Source: an uncultured Schlesneria sp. (GTDB lineage Bacteria > Planctomycetota > Planctomycetia > Planctomycetales > Planctomycetaceae). Taken from it: 53,691 nucleotides of DNA. The notes under the pieces are model-generated. The model worked only from the letters and a program-made list of their open reading frames with translations. It made no database searches and was not told the DNA's origin. How positions within the stretch are numbered: position 1 is the stretch's first letter; each line of letters opens with the position of its first letter. The stretch spans positions 1-53,691 of the forward strand of contig CAIQIR010000053.1 in the NCBI GenBank assembly GCA_903871875.1, written 5' to 3'. A program made the position numbers and the translations under genes. Below, in pieces: positions 27,401 to 38,800 of this stretch.

Positions 27401-30209
27401 TCGTCAGGTTGGCGGCCAATTGATTGACGTTGTCCGTCAGGTCTTTCCAGGTTCCTGACGCTCCTGGCACCGATGCCTGGCCACCAAGTTTTCCTTCCAC
27501 ACCCACTTCACGTGCCACCGTGGTTACCTGATCGGCGAACGTGGCGAGCGTATCGGTCATATTGTTGATCGTGTCGGCCAATTCGGCGATTTCACCTTTC
27601 GCTTCCACCGTCAACTTACGTTTCAAATCGCCGTTGGCCACGGCGGTCACCACTTTCGCAATACCGCGCACCTGGCTAGTCAGATTGCCGGCCATAAAGT
27701 TCACATTGTCGGTGAGATCTTTCCACGTTCCCGACACGCCTTGAACTTCCGCCTGCCCGCCCAGTTTTCCTTCGGTTCCCACTTCACGGGCCACGCGGGT
27801 CACTTCCGAAGCGAACGAACTGAGCTGATCAACCATCGTGTTGATGGTGATCTTCAGTTCCAAAATCTCGCCTTTCACATCGACGGTGATTTTCTTGGAA
27901 AGGTCACCGTTCGCCACCGCTTTTGTCACGTCGGCGATGTTTCGGACCTGGCTGGTCAGGTTACCGGCCATAAAGTTCACATTGTCTGTCAGGTCTTTCC
28001 AGGTGCCCGCGACGCCAGGTACTGAAGCTTGCCCTCCTAATCGACCTTCGGTACCGACTTCACGCGCCACGCGAGTCACCTCCGACGCGAATGATCGCAA
28101 CTGATCGACCATCGTGTTGATGGTGTCCTTCAGCTGCAAAATTTCCCCTTTGACGTCGACGGTGATTTTCTTGGACAGGTCACCGCTGGCCACCGCTTTC
28201 GTGACGTCGGCGATATTTCGGACCTGGCTGGTGAGGTTACCGGCCATAAAGTTCACATTGTCGGTCAAGTCCTTCCAGGTGCCGGAAACCCCTTGCACGT
28301 CGGCTTGCCCGCCCAGCTTTCCTTCGGTCCCCACTTCGCGGGCGACACGGGTCACTTCTGACGCAAACGAGTTGAGCTGATCGACCATCGTGTTGATCGT
28401 GTCTTTCAGTTCGAGAATTTCTCCCTTCACGTCCACGGTAATTTTCTTGGAAAGGTCGCCGTTCGCTACGGCTTTCGTCACGTCGGCGATATTGCGGACC
28501 TGGCCCGTCAGGTTCTGGGCCATCGAGTTGACGTTGTCGGTTAAATCCTTCCAGGTGCCCGCGACATCGCGGACTTCCGCTTGCCCGCCCAGCTTTCCTT
28601 CGGTTCCCACTTCACGGGCCACACGAGTCACTTCGGCGGCGAACGAGGACAACTGGTCCACCATCGTATTGACGGTGTTTTTCAACTCGAGAATTTCCCC
28701 CTTCACGTCCACGGTGATCTTTTTGGAAAGGTCGCCATTGGCCACGGCTTTGGTCACGTCGGCAATGTTACGCACCTGGCCCGTCAGGTTTTGGGCCATC
28801 GAGTTGACGTTGTCAGTCAAGTCCTTCCAGGTTCCGGCCACGTCGCGAACAAGGGCCTGCCCGCCGAGCTTTCCTTCGGTTCCCACTTCACGGGCCACAC
28901 GAGTCACTTCGGCGGCGAAGGAGGACAGCTGATCCACCATCGTATTGACGGTGTTTTTCAACTCGAGAATTTCTCCCTTCACATCGACGGTGATCTTCTT
29001 GGACAAGTCGCCATTGGCCACTGCCGTCGTCACGTCGGCGATGTTTCGCACCTGGCTCGTGAGGTTCGACGCCATGAAGTTCACGCTGTCAGTCAAGTCC
29101 TTCCACGTTCCGGCCACACCGCGGACTTCGGCCTGGCCGCCCAGCTTTCCTTCGGTTCCCACTTCACGGGCCACACGGGTCACTTCGGCGGCGAAGGAGG
29201 ACAGCTGATCCACCATCGTGTTGATGGTGTTCTTCAACTCGAGAATTTCCCCCTTCACGTCCACCGTGATCTTGCGCGACAAGTCACCGTTAGCCACGGC
29301 AGTGGTCACGGCAGCGATATTTCGCACTTGGGCGGTCAGATTGCCGGCCATGGAATTCACCGAGTCTGTCAGATCTTTCCAGGTCCCTGACACTCCCTCC
29401 ACTTTTGCCTGGCCACCCAGTTTGCCTTCTGAGCCCACTTCGCGGGCGACGCGCGTCACTTCGGAGGCGAACGAACGCAGTTGGTCCACCATCGTGTTGA
29501 TGGTGTCTTTCAATTCGAGAAATTCTCCTTTGACGTCGACAGTGATCTTCTTGGACAAGTCGCCATTCGCCACGGCCGTTGTCACGTCGGCAATATTGCG
29601 GACTTGCCCCGTCAAATTGCCGGCCATCGAATTCACCGAGTCGGTCAATTCTTTCCAAATACCCGCGACGCCTTTGACTTGGGCCTGGCCTCCTAATTTT
29701 CCTTCGGTCCCCACCTCACGAGCCACACGAGTCACTTCGGCCGCGAAGGCGCCCAGCTGATCCACCATTTTGTTGATGGTTTGTGCCGTCCGTAGGAATT
29801 CACCCTGCAGCAGTCGATCATCGACTTCCAAGGCCATCTTGTGGGAAAGATCCCCCTGGGCCACCGCTCCAATCACACGAGCCGTTTCACTTGTCGGATG
29901 GACAAGATCGTCGATCAAATCGTTGACCGACTGAACTGATTCACTCCAGAAACCTGTGACATCTCCCACCGACAGTCTTTGGCTGAGTTTCCCTTCCTTA
30001 CCGACAACCTGACTCATACGAGCCAAGTCACTCGACATTCGCTCATTCAATTCCACCACATCGTTAAAGGCGTCAGCAACTTTGCCCGCGATACCTGTCC
30101 ATTCGTGCGGTAGTCGGACTCCAGGCTTCCCTTTCTTGAGAGCGATCAGAGCGTTCAACAGGGCGGTCATTTCGCTACTGGACGTCATCGGCTCTTGAAC
30201 GGCGATCAT
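24417..30209 (-). CDS. Soluble poly-HAMP hybrid histidine kinase (HAMP array-GAF-HisKA-HATPase-REC x3)
   Basis: A 1930-residue sensor kinase without membrane segments. Residues about 1-157 hold a divergent HAMP unit; 158-984 are nine 92-residue units, each a HAMP domain plus linker ([35 protein letters not shown]). Next are a GAF domain (about 990-1150), a coiled coil, HisKA with His1234 ([11 protein letters not shown]) and an HATPase ([27 protein letters not shown]). Three receivers follow: Asp1590 ([12 protein letters not shown]), a degenerate one (VVDSQLS, acidic pocket lost) and a canonical one with Asp1861 ([11 protein letters not shown]). The closest known plan is the fungal group III (Nik1/Os-1) osmosensor and its bacterial relatives. 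The start is ATG 30209, with AAGGA seven bases upstream; the frame is open to 30344. The split hybrid kinase follows 78 bases later. Confidence 0.9.
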   Translation of the reverse strand: MIAVQEPMTSSSEMTALLNALIALKKGKPGVRLPHEWTGIAGKVADAFNDVVELNERMSSDLARMSQVVGKEGKLSQRLSVGDVTGFWSESVQSVNDLIDDLVHPTSETARVIGAVAQGDLSHKMALEVDDRLLQGEFLRTAQTINKMVDQLGAFAAEVTRVAREVGTEGKLGGQAQVKGVAGIWKELTDSVNSMAGNLTGQVRNIADVTTAVANGDLSKKITVDVKGEFLELKDTINTMVDQLRSFASEVTRVAREVGSEGKLGGQAKVEGVSGTWKDLTDSVNSMAGNLTAQVRNIAAVTTAVANGDLSRKITVDVKGEILELKNTINTMVDQLSSFAAEVTRVAREVGTEGKLGGQAEVRGVAGTWKDLTDSVNFMASNLTSQVRNIADVTTAVANGDLSKKITVDVKGEILELKNTVNTMVDQLSSFAAEVTRVAREVGTEGKLGGQALVRDVAGTWKDLTDNVNSMAQNLTGQVRNIADVTKAVANGDLSKKITVDVKGEILELKNTVNTMVDQLSSFAAEVTRVAREVGTEGKLGGQAEVRDVAGTWKDLTDNVNSMAQNLTGQVRNIADVTKAVANGDLSKKITVDVKGEILELKDTINTMVDQLNSFASEVTRVAREVGTEGKLGGQADVQGVSGTWKDLTDNVNFMAGNLTSQVRNIADVTKAVASGDLSKKITVDVKGEILQLKDTINTMVDQLRSFASEVTRVAREVGTEGRLGGQASVPGVAGTWKDLTDNVNFMAGNLTSQVRNIADVTKAVANGDLSKKITVDVKGEILELKITINTMVDQLSSFASEVTRVAREVGTEGKLGGQAEVQGVSGTWKDLTDNVNFMAGNLTSQVRGIAKVVTAVANGDLKRKLTVEAKGEIAELADTINNMTDTLATFADQVTTVAREVGVEGKLGGQASVPGASGTWKDLTDNVNQLAANLTTQVRAIAEVATAVTKGDLTRSIKVEAQGEVAALKDNINEMIRNLKDTTIKNNEQDWLKTNLAKFSRMLQGQRDLTNVGRMVLSELCPVVSARRAEFYVLDSSDERDPCLTLLGSYASEGKETLGKRISMGQGMVGQCALEKQKLILDNPPPGYLRISSGLGEGLPHSIMVLPLIFEGQVKGVLELASFEGFNPTHHALLEQLTESIGIVLNTIEANMRTEGLLQQSQSLAQQLQARQEQLEQTNEELQEKAHLLAQQNQEVERKNSEVEQARQELEEKAKQLALTSKYKSEFLANMSHELRTPLNSLLILSDQLSKNQEGNLNTKQTEFAKTIHSSGNELLMLINDILDLSKIESGTVLVDASELRLNELHGYVERTFRHVGEAKNVAFKSAFSPDLPTSMYTDAKRLQQIIKNLLSNAFKFTQQGQVSLSVAKVDSGWNSDNEDLNRATEVVAFSVSDTGIGIPLDKQQIIFEAFQQADGSTSRKYGGTGLGLAISRELSRLLGGEIRLTSIPGQGSTFTLYLPTIYTNLRTSYKSSQADRQLPPPPAADSASALRLLIDNRIKSDDAVALEHLIPIAVTEPPLEHLSNEVSDDRDYIRLGDRVLLIIENDMAFARFLLDTAREEGWKGLVSSRGAAGLALIREYKPDAITLDIHLADIDGWRILDRLKSDLAKRHIPVCVVSTDESRDRALASGALAFVGKPLQSRDLLDTLLVKVTDFLERKNRNVLIVAPHEELRELLTKKLAGEDVHILTAPDFSAAASLLRDHVIDCMVVDSQLSTSNLDDLIPQTEESNDGVCMRLPLVVHSANGTDPDDASWKRLSHSCVIHRSHSIDRLQDQVALILHRNVARLPESQQQMLEELHHSDSILDGKKVLIVDDDMRNIFALSTVLEEHNMVILSADNGRDAIKMLGEDDAIDIVLMDIMMPEMDGMETMREIRKIPRLKNLPIVAVTAKAMKGDREKCIEAGAWDYLSKPVDPERMLAVLRAWLRR
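27258..29738 (-). repeat. Nine tandem 276-bp units encoding HAMP domains
   Basis: 827 residues are divided into nine units of 92 residues, each beginning VTRVAREVG (VTTVAREVG in the last). The units are nearly identical in protein and long stretches are identical in DNA. Units 8 and 9 diverge most, as does the extra upstream unit before 29738. The identity implies recent unequal recombination or gene conversion. Confidence 0.9.
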
Positions 30210-30801
30210 GAAATTATCCTTATTCAACGGGATAACGCGATAAGAAAAGAATGTGGCGAACGATTCGAAATTAGAAACGAATGTGGGCGCTGCGGCGCGC
30301 AACGAGCATTGAGTGAGGTGGAGATTTGCCCTCAAAGTTCCCAACAGCGAAAGAGATTTGTTGTGAGCAATACATCAGGAATCCCTTTGAACAAGAGGGA
30401 GGAGTGATTCCGGCTAACCTGAACGATTTACGAGAAGTCGATCGCGGATCAATCACAGATGCAGCGCAATTCAAATCAAATGTCGTTGACAGCTCATTAG
30501 TAGGAAGTGATGAACCGCTCGAACGTGCTAACTCAATCCGCGAACGCGTCAATTGGGCATTTTTCATTGGCGACCTGAAGATCAATGGATTTCTACTCGC
30601 AGACAATCCGAGTTGCAACTGCTCCAACTCGATAAATTGTCAGGTGTTCAGGTCAACGATTCCGCTGATCGTTGTGGCAAATGGATTGCAAATAAAGCCG
30701 TGACAGAGTTTCTTCTGCCACGGCTCTTGCGCGTTGCGATCGTCGACTGGATCGAAAGAAAGCTCCCTGATGGGATCATCCTTTGTAATCGTGACGAGCA
30801 G
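30210..30801. other. Intergenic region upstream of the poly-HAMP kinase
   Basis: About 590 bases between the DUF4142 stop and the poly-HAMP start, both on the minus strand; the kinase promoter should be here. A 125-codon plus-strand frame with a TTG start (30326-30703) has reasonable composition (EQYIRNPFEQEGGVIPANL) but no ribosome site or recognisable family. I do not call it as a gene. A hairpin-like CCGTG/CACGG pair lies at about 30698-30722. Confidence 0.3.
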
Positions 30802-31557
30802 TTACTTGGTGCTGGCTTGTTTGTTTCGGGTGGAATCCGAATCGGCCAACTTCTTCATAAGTTCTTCCGCTCGCTTCAGGTGCTTTTCGGTGGTTTCCAA
30901 GCCTGAGGCCAAGATCGGATTTAGCTCCGCCGACGCATGTCGTTCGAAGACAGTCAATTTGTTCTTCATCTCACCGTGCTTAGCAATCTGGTGGCCGATG
31001 AAGCATTCGTCGAACTTCGCGCCTTCCTTTTTACTTAATTCTTGCTTCGCCTGCCGGATACAGTTTTCAGCGAGTTCGCGATGGAGTGCGACGAAATCGA
31101 GTTGCTGAGGAGCTTCTTGAGTTCCCGCTGTTTGCTGGATCACCGATTGTGCCCGCGGTTGTGCAGTGTTATTTCGCTGGTTTTCATTGGCTGCTGATTG
31201 TTCTCGTTCCATTAAATACCCGTCACGCGTCGCTTCAGGTGCATATCGCTGAAGCTTTTGCAGAAATGCCTGATGGTCCTTAACCAACATCTTGGCAAAT
31301 TCTTTGACCTCTGGATTGTCCGCCTTCTCTTCCGCAAATTTCGCGATCGCGATCTCTTCCTGGTTTCCAATCGCGACGCAAGTCGCTAGCTGTTGATCGG
31401 AATTCTGCCATTGTGCGCGCTGACCGACCTGCGCGGGCTGTCCCTGGACCTGTGTCTGGGGTGTTTTTTGCTGTACTTGCTGCTGGGCCTGGGCGAAATT
31501 GGCGCTGCCAAGACATCCGCCACATACGGCAACCGCGACGAGTTTTTGAAGCTTCAT
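30802..31557 (-). CDS. DUF4142-family exported protein
   Basis: A 251-residue protein with a signal peptide (MKLQKLVAVAVCGGCLGSAN, cleavage near AQA). A Gln-rich segment follows, then a helical domain typical of DUF4142: ATCVAIGNQEEIAIAKFAEE, NPEVKEFAKMLVKDHQAFLQ, and later FVALHRELAENCIRQAKQEL and MKNKLTVFERHA. The domain is a ferritin-like helical bundle of unknown function, found in many exported bacterial proteins. An insert of about 30 Gln/Asn residues breaks the domain in the middle. AGGGAG lies eight bases before the ATG. It is upstream of the poly-HAMP kinase on the same strand, with a 590-base gap, so a shared transcript is unlikely. Confidence 0.78.
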   Translation of the reverse strand: MKLQKLVAVAVCGGCLGSANFAQAQQQVQQKTPQTQVQGQPAQVGQRAQWQNSDQQLATCVAIGNQEEIAIAKFAEEKADNPEVKEFAKMLVKDHQAFLQKLQRYAPEATRDGYLMEREQSAANENQRNNTAQPRAQSVIQQTAGTQEAPQQLDFVALHRELAENCIRQAKQELSKKEGAKFDECFIGHQIAKHGEMKNKLTVFERHASAELNPILASGLETTEKHLKRAEELMKKLADSDSTRNKQASTK

Positions 31558-32155
31558 TGAACTGACTCCCTTATCCGTGTCACGCGAATTGTGCCGACAA
31601 GACCGAACAATTCAGCCCACGGCACGCAGTACCGGAACGACGAGCAAAGTCAATGCCGCTGAATGAAACCAAGGCGAGCCGATCCAGTACATCCGCGACT
31701 TATCTGTAGTAGCAAAAGCGGAGTACTGTGCAGCCGGGCGCGTTGCCGATGCTCTCAATCGTCTGCCCGTCTTTTGAAGGTGTGGGGTTGGGTTGCTTGT
31801 CGCATCTTGAACCCGTTTTCTCGCCACCTTAATGAGTCGCGCTGACCGTTGCCCAGATGCGCCGATTCGTCTTCTGGAACTCCATTTCTGGAACTCCACG
31901 TTCGTCATCGCCCTGCTTAATGTGTTACGCCGTTCTTTTTGGCTTGTCTGTAACATTGGATCGATCACGACGTGGCATGCTTCGGTACTCCATGAGTGAC
32001 CGTCGCGATTCCAATTCTCCAACGCGTCCAGCAATAGGGGAGTCCAGCCTGAGAATTCTCGTTTTGATGGAGTCGATGGCGTCCACCTTTTCGACTCTTG
32101 CAAAATGCCCTGTGGATGGTTGAATCGCAGCGGACGGGCTTTAAGCCTCTGAATG

Positions 32156-32164
32156 TGGTATACT
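32156..32164 (+). promoter_or_regulatory. Possible extended -10 promoter element
   Basis: TGGTATACT matches an extended -10 (TGnTATAAT-like) upstream of the small frame at 32526 and the glucan synthase. No good -35 hexamer stands at the usual distance. This is a weak call from one element. Confidence 0.2.
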
Positions 32165-32241
32165 CCGTCACGCAAGCGGCAGGCCAATGCGATTATTACC
32201 CTCGGTGGTGCTGCCCGCGCGTCGAAATCGCTTCGATCGAC

Positions 32242-32285
32242 GCCACTCAAGTACTGAGTGTTGAGTGACCACGTTGAGTGGCCAC
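32242..32285. repeat. Cluster of TTGAGTG repeats, direct and inverted
   Basis: GCCACTCAA (32242-32250) is the reverse complement of TTGAGTGGC (32274-32282). Between them TGAGTG occurs again at 32255-32260, and GTTGAGTGACCAC (32260-32272) is followed directly by GTTGAGTGGCCAC (32273-32285). Iterated half-sites like this can bind regulators. The position is about 240 bases upstream of the first candidate gene of the glucan synthase operon. Confidence 0.5.
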
Positions 32286-32525
32286 CGACCTATCTCGTCG
32301 CACAAGTCACTCTGACTTTTGCTCATGCGGTTCTGTTTCGGAAAGCGCTGCCATCAATTGGTTTGTGGCTGGAACTCTGCTGATTTGGATGCGCTCTTCG
32401 AGGTGCGTTGTAGCGATTCGGACTGCGATTAAATGGCTTCAAACTGGTTCAACGGCGTTGTGGCACGACATTCGCCTGAGCAGTTTTTCTGCCAATATCG
32501 CCCCTCTTTTTGGAGAAAGATCATA

Positions 32526-32747
32526 ATGCGAATCTCTCATGACCTGCTGCCCAATACACCCTCTCGATCATCGCTGCAAGATGGCTCAACTCATGAAGAA
32601 GAAATTCTCATCACCGATCTGCGAGGGCGAATGACTCCGTCGGAAGGCGTTGATCGGAAACTGCGAGTGGCATTGCGCCGCGCCAGTTCATTTGTTTTTC
32701 AGTCCCCTGTCTGGCCAGTTGAGTTCGATGATGTGGCACCTTGTTGA
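32526..32747 (+). CDS. Candidate 73-residue small protein upstream of the glucan synthase
   Basis: An ATG with GGAGA nine bases upstream opens a 73-codon frame: MRISHDLLPNTPSRSSLQDG, then EEEILITDLRGRMTPSEGVD and a basic amphipathic stretch RKLRVALRRASS. It is soluble and without a recognised domain. It ends 93 bases before the glucan synthase start and could be a leader peptide or small regulator of that gene. Against it: the C-terminal third looks less protein-like, and I know no homolog. Confidence 0.35.
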   Translation: MRISHDLLPNTPSRSSLQDGSTHEEEILITDLRGRMTPSEGVDRKLRVALRRASSFVFQSPVWPVEFDDVAPC

Positions 32748-32840
32748 TTTCGACAGATCGCTGGGCGTATTTGTCGCCATTGCGGCAATTGAGCGGCTGT
32801 TTCCGCAAGATGTCACCGCTTCTCACAGGATGTCTTTCGT

Positions 32841-35800
32841 ATGTCGCCACGGACCCTGAACCGGCTTCCCGCTCACGCGCCTTGGCGTTTGCGTTGTGAA
32901 GAAAAGCCTCTACGGGCGGAGCCTTTCAGCGAAGACCATCTCGCCGAATACTCTCATCAGCTCGCCGACCGACTGACGTGCCGTGCCTCGAAACGCCAAG
33001 ATCGTCGATTTCTCGAACGATTTCGTGAGAACGCCGAATTCCTGCGAGACGCGATAGAATTGATCGCGACCAGCGCGCGTGACGGGTTGACGCTTCGCCC
33101 TGATGCGGAATGGTTGCTCGATAACTTCTACATCGTGGAAGAACAGCTGCGGGAAATTCATGACGATTTGCCCAATCGTTATTTCCGCGAGTTGCCAAAG
33201 ACGGTCTCGGGTGAACCACGTGTTTACTCGCTTGCGGTCGAGTTGATTACGCACACGGACAGCGTGTTGGACGAAGATAATATCGTCCGCTTCGTCAGCG
33301 AATTTCAAACGGTTGCTCCATTGTCGATGGGCGAGGTCTGGGCGATTCCGATCATGCTCAGGCTGGTGTTGACGGAAAATCTACGCCGCATCGCGGCGCA
33401 TATGCTTAGCGGTCACGCGAGTGAGCGCAAGGCGAATCAAATCGTCGACGAATGGAGCGAGGGGAACGCGTTTCCACTCGATCTGACTCCCATCGACGAA
33501 CATGGCAGCTTGATCTTCCACGTCATTGACAAATTGCAGCAGGACGGCGCAACGAATATCGAACGGATTCGAGAACTTGAGCGACGATTGGCGCTTCACG
33601 ATTTGACGATCCCGCATTGCGTGCATGTTGAACATCAGCGGCAAGCCAGCAGCCAGGTGTCGATCGGCAACGTCATTACCAGCATGCGGCTGATTTCCGC
33701 CGTGGACTGGGTCGGCTTCTTCGAACGCACAAATTTGGCTGAACAAATTCTGCGACGCGATCCTGCAGGGATTTATCCCTTAATGGATTTTGAGAGCCGT
33801 GACCGATACCGGCACATCGTCGAAGAACTGGCTGATGGATGTGATCTTTCAGAAACCGAAGTCGCCGAAGCGATGATCGAACTGGCCAGAAAGGGCCAGG
33901 GGAATCGAGAACAAACTCGTCACATCGGCTATTGGTTGATTGACGAAGGCCGACCCGAATTTGAAGCGATCTTGAAATTTCGGCCGAGTATCCTCTCGCG
34001 ACTGTCTCGCATTTTTGCCAGTCGTCCCAATTGGACTTACTTGGGAGGAGTCGGCCTGGCCACAGTCTTTGTGATTGGGATTGGCGAATACTTGCTCGGC
34101 CGGACTCATACGCCGTTCTATTGGAGAGTGATCATTGGTGGGCTGGCCATTCTACCCGCCAGCGATTTTGCGGTCAGTCTCATCAATACGCTGGTGACGA
34201 CTTGGCTACGACCACGGCTGCTGCCAAAATTTGATTACAGCCTTGGCATTCCTGCCGATCAACGAGCGGTCGTCGTTGTTCCGTGCATGCTGTCGCGAGC
34301 AGCCGAAATTGAATCGCTGCTTGAGCGATTGGAAATGCACTATTTGGCGAATGCAGACTCGGAACTCAGCTTTGCGTTGCTATCCGATTTGCCTGATGCT
34401 CCTCAAGCCGAAATGCCGGCTGACGCACCGTTGATCGCTCAGGCGAAGGCCGGTATTCGGGCGTTGAATGAGAAGCACGCAACTGAGGGCCAGGGGCTCT
34501 TTTTTCTGTTTCATCGGGCACGGCAATGGAATCCGCAAGAAAATATCTGGATGGGGTGGGAGCGTAAACGCGGTAAATTGATGGAATTCAATCGACTGCT
34601 ACGCGGACGCATTGATACCAGCTATGCGGTTCAGGAAGGTCAAATTTCAACGCTGCGATCAAGCGGCGAGCGGTCGGCGATCCGTTATGTGATCACGCTC
34701 GATTCGGATACGACCCTTCCGCACGATGCCGCCAGGCGGCTGATTGCGGCCATCGCACACCCTTTGAATTTGCCGGTCTATGACACGGCGACACACCGCG
34801 TGACGTCCGGTTATGTGCTGTTGCAGCCACGTGTGACCGTCAACCTTTCGAGCGCGGAAAAATCGCGATTCGCTCAAGTGTTTGCGAATAATCCCGGACT
34901 TGATCCGTATTCGACGTGTGCTTCCGATGTCTATCAAGATCTTTTTGGTGAAGGCAGCTTCACGGGCAAGGGAATTTATGAAATCGACACTTTTGAACAG
35001 GCGCTGGAAGATGCCTTTCCGGAAAATCAGATTCTCAGCCATGATTTGATCGAAGGTTGCCACACTCGAGTGGGGCTGGTCAGTGATATCGAGTTGTTTG
35101 ATAACTATCCGGCGAAATACGAAGCCGACGCCAAACGTCAACATCGATGGGTTCGTGGCGACTGGCAAATTGCCCCGTGGTTGCTGCCGATCGTACCTTG
35201 GGCACGAGGTTGGCGAGCGAACAGGCTCTCGTTACTTTCGCTCTGGAAGATATTCGACAATCTTCGACGAAGTCTGGTCCCACCGGCAATGATCGCCTTT
35301 CTCGTGGTGGGTTGGTTCGCTTTGCCGGAACTGGCAGGCTGGTTCACCGCTGCGGGTGTGATCGTTCAGGCATTCCCGTTGTTGGCTCAATTGGCGCTGG
35401 CCTTGCGTGGATGGCCACGCAATGTGGCGGCCGCAGATCATCTGCAGGTGATCTGGAAGGATCTGAAACGTTCGCTGGTCCAGACGGTCTTCCTGATGGC
35501 GTTTCTTCCGCACAAGGCCTGGATGATGGTGGACGCGATTACGCGAACCGCCTACAGGGTGCTGATCAGTCGTCGCCATCTGTTGGAATGGGCGACGGCA
35601 TCCGATGTCGAGCGGCAATTGGCGTCGGACGCGAGTGCGACGGCACTTCAGCGGGGTGTCGTTCCGGCATTGGCCGTTGGCCTGGCGTTGTTACTAAGAC
35701 CGGAAGCCTTGATCGGGGCTAGCCCATTTCTTGTCGTGTGGTTTGCTGCTCCATTTCTGGCTTATTGGCTTGATTTGCCGCCGCGAATTCAAGAACAGAC

Positions 35801-38800
35801 ACCCCTATCTTCCAATGATTATCACGTCCTACGGCTACACGCACGCCGTATTTGGGCGTTTTTTGAGACCTACGTCGGGCCTCGTGATCACTGGTTGCCA
35901 CCTGACAATATTCAGGAATATCCCCAAGAGAAGATTGCGAATCGAATTTCTCCGACCAATGAGGGGCTGTTTCTGATCTCTGGATTGGTGGCTCGAGATT
36001 TCGGCTACATCTCTTTGCACTCACTCGTCGAGTTATGGGAACACAACTTATCGCAATGGCAACAGTTCGACCGAATGCAGGGCCATTTTTACAACTGGTA
36101 TGACACCGTAACGCTGCAGCCGTTGATTCCTCGATACATCTCGACCGTGGATAGCGGGAATCTTCTGGCTTGTCTGTTGACGATCCAACGGGGCGTGGAA
36201 GATATCCGTAACTCACCGATCGTCGGCAAATTTCTGGAGGAGGGGCTGGCGGACACGGTGGACATCATCGTGGAAGCCGGTGATCAAATGCGGCTGGTGG
36301 ACGATTTACGAGTCCAGGCTTCCTGGCAGCAATTTGTCGAATCGCTCAATCACTTAAAGTCGTCCACGTTTGGCCTCGCGGATGATCCACGTGAATGGCA
36401 GGGACAGGCACGCCGTTGGCTCGATCTGCGTGGCGAAGTCGCAGGTAAGATCGAGCCCTTGGCCGTCTCGCTGCACGGTTCAAATCAGGGGTTACTCTTA
36501 CAAATCCGGCTTCTGCTGGACTGGTTGACAACCATGTCCCAGGAAATTGGAAACTTGTACCCTTGGTTGACTGCGATTGACCAGGGGACCATCGAAACGG
36601 TCCGGGCAGATGGCGGCAAGGACTTGCGTTGGCGATGGTCGAAGCTCAACGAATCAACTGACACCGCATTCGCGAATCTGTGGAAGATTTTGTCTTCTGC
36701 GAAGACACTGACCGACATTGAACAGCTTGGTAAGCGAGCCGCGCCCGCATTCGAAGATCTTTTGCGTCATCAAGGCGAGTCTCCCGTGTCAGATGACGAC
36801 GGCAACGCGAACGCATGGGTTCAACGGATGAAATCCGCGATTGATGCCGGTGTCGACGCGGCCAATTCACTCGACCAGCGTCTGAAATCAATTTCAGATC
36901 AGTGCGAGCAACTGGTTCAAGCGATGGACTTTCGTCTGCTCTATAATCCCCAACGCAAGTTGTTTTCGATTGGATTCAACCTGGAAACCGGGCGACTCGA
37001 CGGTTCGCACTATGACATGTTGTGTTCAGAAGCACGGATTGCCAGCTTCCTGGCGATTGCGAAAGGCGATGTTGAAGCCAGGCATTGGTTCCGTCTCGGC
37101 AGACCACTGACGCAAACGGCCGGTCAACTCTCCCTGCTCTCGTGGGGCGGGACAATGTTTGAATACCTGATGCCACAACTGTTTCAAAAGACTTATCGAG
37201 ATTCCTTGTTGATGCAAAGTTGCCGTGCGGCGGTGGCGCGGCAACAAGAATATGGACGCCAACGGGGCGTACCGTGGGGCATTTCAGAATGTGCCTTCGG
37301 AGCATTGGCCTCCAATAGTGACTATCACTATCGCTCGTTTGGTGTTCCCGGCTTGGGTTTGAAGCGAGGGTTGTCGAAAGATCTGGTGATTTCCCCTTAT
37401 TCCACGCTACTCGCGTTGGAGATCGACCCACCGGCCGCGCTTCGCAATCTGGAAAGAATGCAGGATGAGGGAGGGCTTGGTCTGTGGGGCTTTTACGAAG
37501 CCCTCGACTATACCCCTGAACGCGTACCGGCTGGGAAACGGTCGATCATCGTTCGCTGCTATATGGCTCATCATCAAGGAATGAGTCTGCTCGCGCTCGG
37601 AAACTTCCTGCGAGACGGCGATACCCGTCGCCGGTTCCATGACCATGCGATAGTACGAGCCACAGAACTGCTATTGCAGGAACGCACGCCCGTCTCGATG
37701 CCGAAACTGGAACCTCATTCGGATGAACAAGCGGTCGTTCCCAGCACTCAAGTCGAAGACGATATGGTCAGCCGCCGGATCGTTGGAGTTGCCACTGCGG
37801 TCCCGCGTTTGCAACTGCTTTCGAATGGACAATATCACGTAATGGTGACCAGCACGGGTGGCGGGTACAGCCAATGTAACGCTTTGGGCGTGACCCGATG
37901 GCGATCTGACGCGACGCGAGATCACTGGGGACAATTTCTGTATCTTCGGGATACTCAGACTAATCATGTCTGGTCGGCGACATTCCAGCCAACCTGCGCA
38001 GTGCCAATGCGATATGAAGCGATTTATTCCATCGACAAAGCCGAATTCTTTCGGCGCGACGGGCAGTTTGAAACACAGTTGGAAGTGGCCGTGTCGCCGG
38101 AAAACAATTCCGAAATGCGGCAACTGAAAATTTCGAACAGTGGCAATGTGACGCGCGAGATTGAAATCACGAGCTATGCCGAAGTGTCACTGTGCGAGCC
38201 GGCGGCCGACCTTTCCCACAGCAGTTTTCAAAAGTTGTTCATTGAAACGGAATTCGTCGCGGAGAAGTCGGCGCTTTTGGCCAGACGACGTCCTCGCGAC
38301 GCGCAACAGCCGGTGATCTGGGCCGTCCATGCGTTGTCGGCCAGTGCGGATGTGATCGCCACTGTCCAGTTTGAAACGAGCCGACAATCGTTTCTCGGCC
38401 GGGGACGTACGCCGCAACGTCCGGCAGCAATGGAGCCGGGTGCGCAGCTGACCGGGACAACTGGTGCCGTTCTCGACCCGATTTTTTCACTCAGATGTCG
38501 CGTGATCGTGCCACCCGACCAATCGGTCACTGTCGCCTACACGACCTCACTCGCCTCGTCTCGGGATGAGGCGGTGGCATTGGCTGATCAGTATCATGAC
38601 CCTCGTGGAGTTCAGCGGGCCTTCGAATTGGCTTGGGCCTATTCGCAAGTGGAATTGCGGCATTTGCATCTGTCGCCTGCGAAGATGCACCTGTATCAAC
38701 GTCTGGCTTCCGCCGCGTTGTATGCGGATCGCGGACGCCGCCCCACGGCCGATCGGTTGCGTCAAAATCATTTGGGACAGCGAGATCTGTGGCGATACGG

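Larger units (their letters stand above)
31558..32525. other. Nearly 1 kb without a convincing gene
   Basis: This separates the divergent DUF4142 and glucan synthase genes. A 212-codon minus-strand frame (31612-32250) is rich in Arg and Ser, has no family features and probably is not coding. Small repeats are present: a 13-base direct repeat TTCTGGAACTCCA at 31872-31884 and 31886-31898, and the TTGAGTG cluster at 32242-32285. A possible extended -10 element lies at 32156-32164. The region may be a long regulatory leader for the glucan synthase operon. Confidence 0.35.

Noticed and set aside
27541-29760. Many antisense open frames of 87-269 codons over the HAMP repeats
   Set aside because: They repeat with the 276-base period and mirror the repeat codons; they are shadows of the poly-HAMP gene.
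30326-30703. 125-codon plus-strand frame with TTG start
   Set aside because: Composition is passable but there is no ribosome site or recognised family, and it faces the kinase promoter region; not enough to call.
31872-31898. TTCTGGAACTCCA direct repeat as an attachment site or insertion duplication
   Set aside because: The two copies are adjacent with one base between and there is no element, so this is simple slippage.
31612-32250. 212-codon minus-strand frame
   Set aside because: Rich in Arg, Ser and Thr with no domain, weak start and no ribosome site; likely non-coding sequence with few stops.
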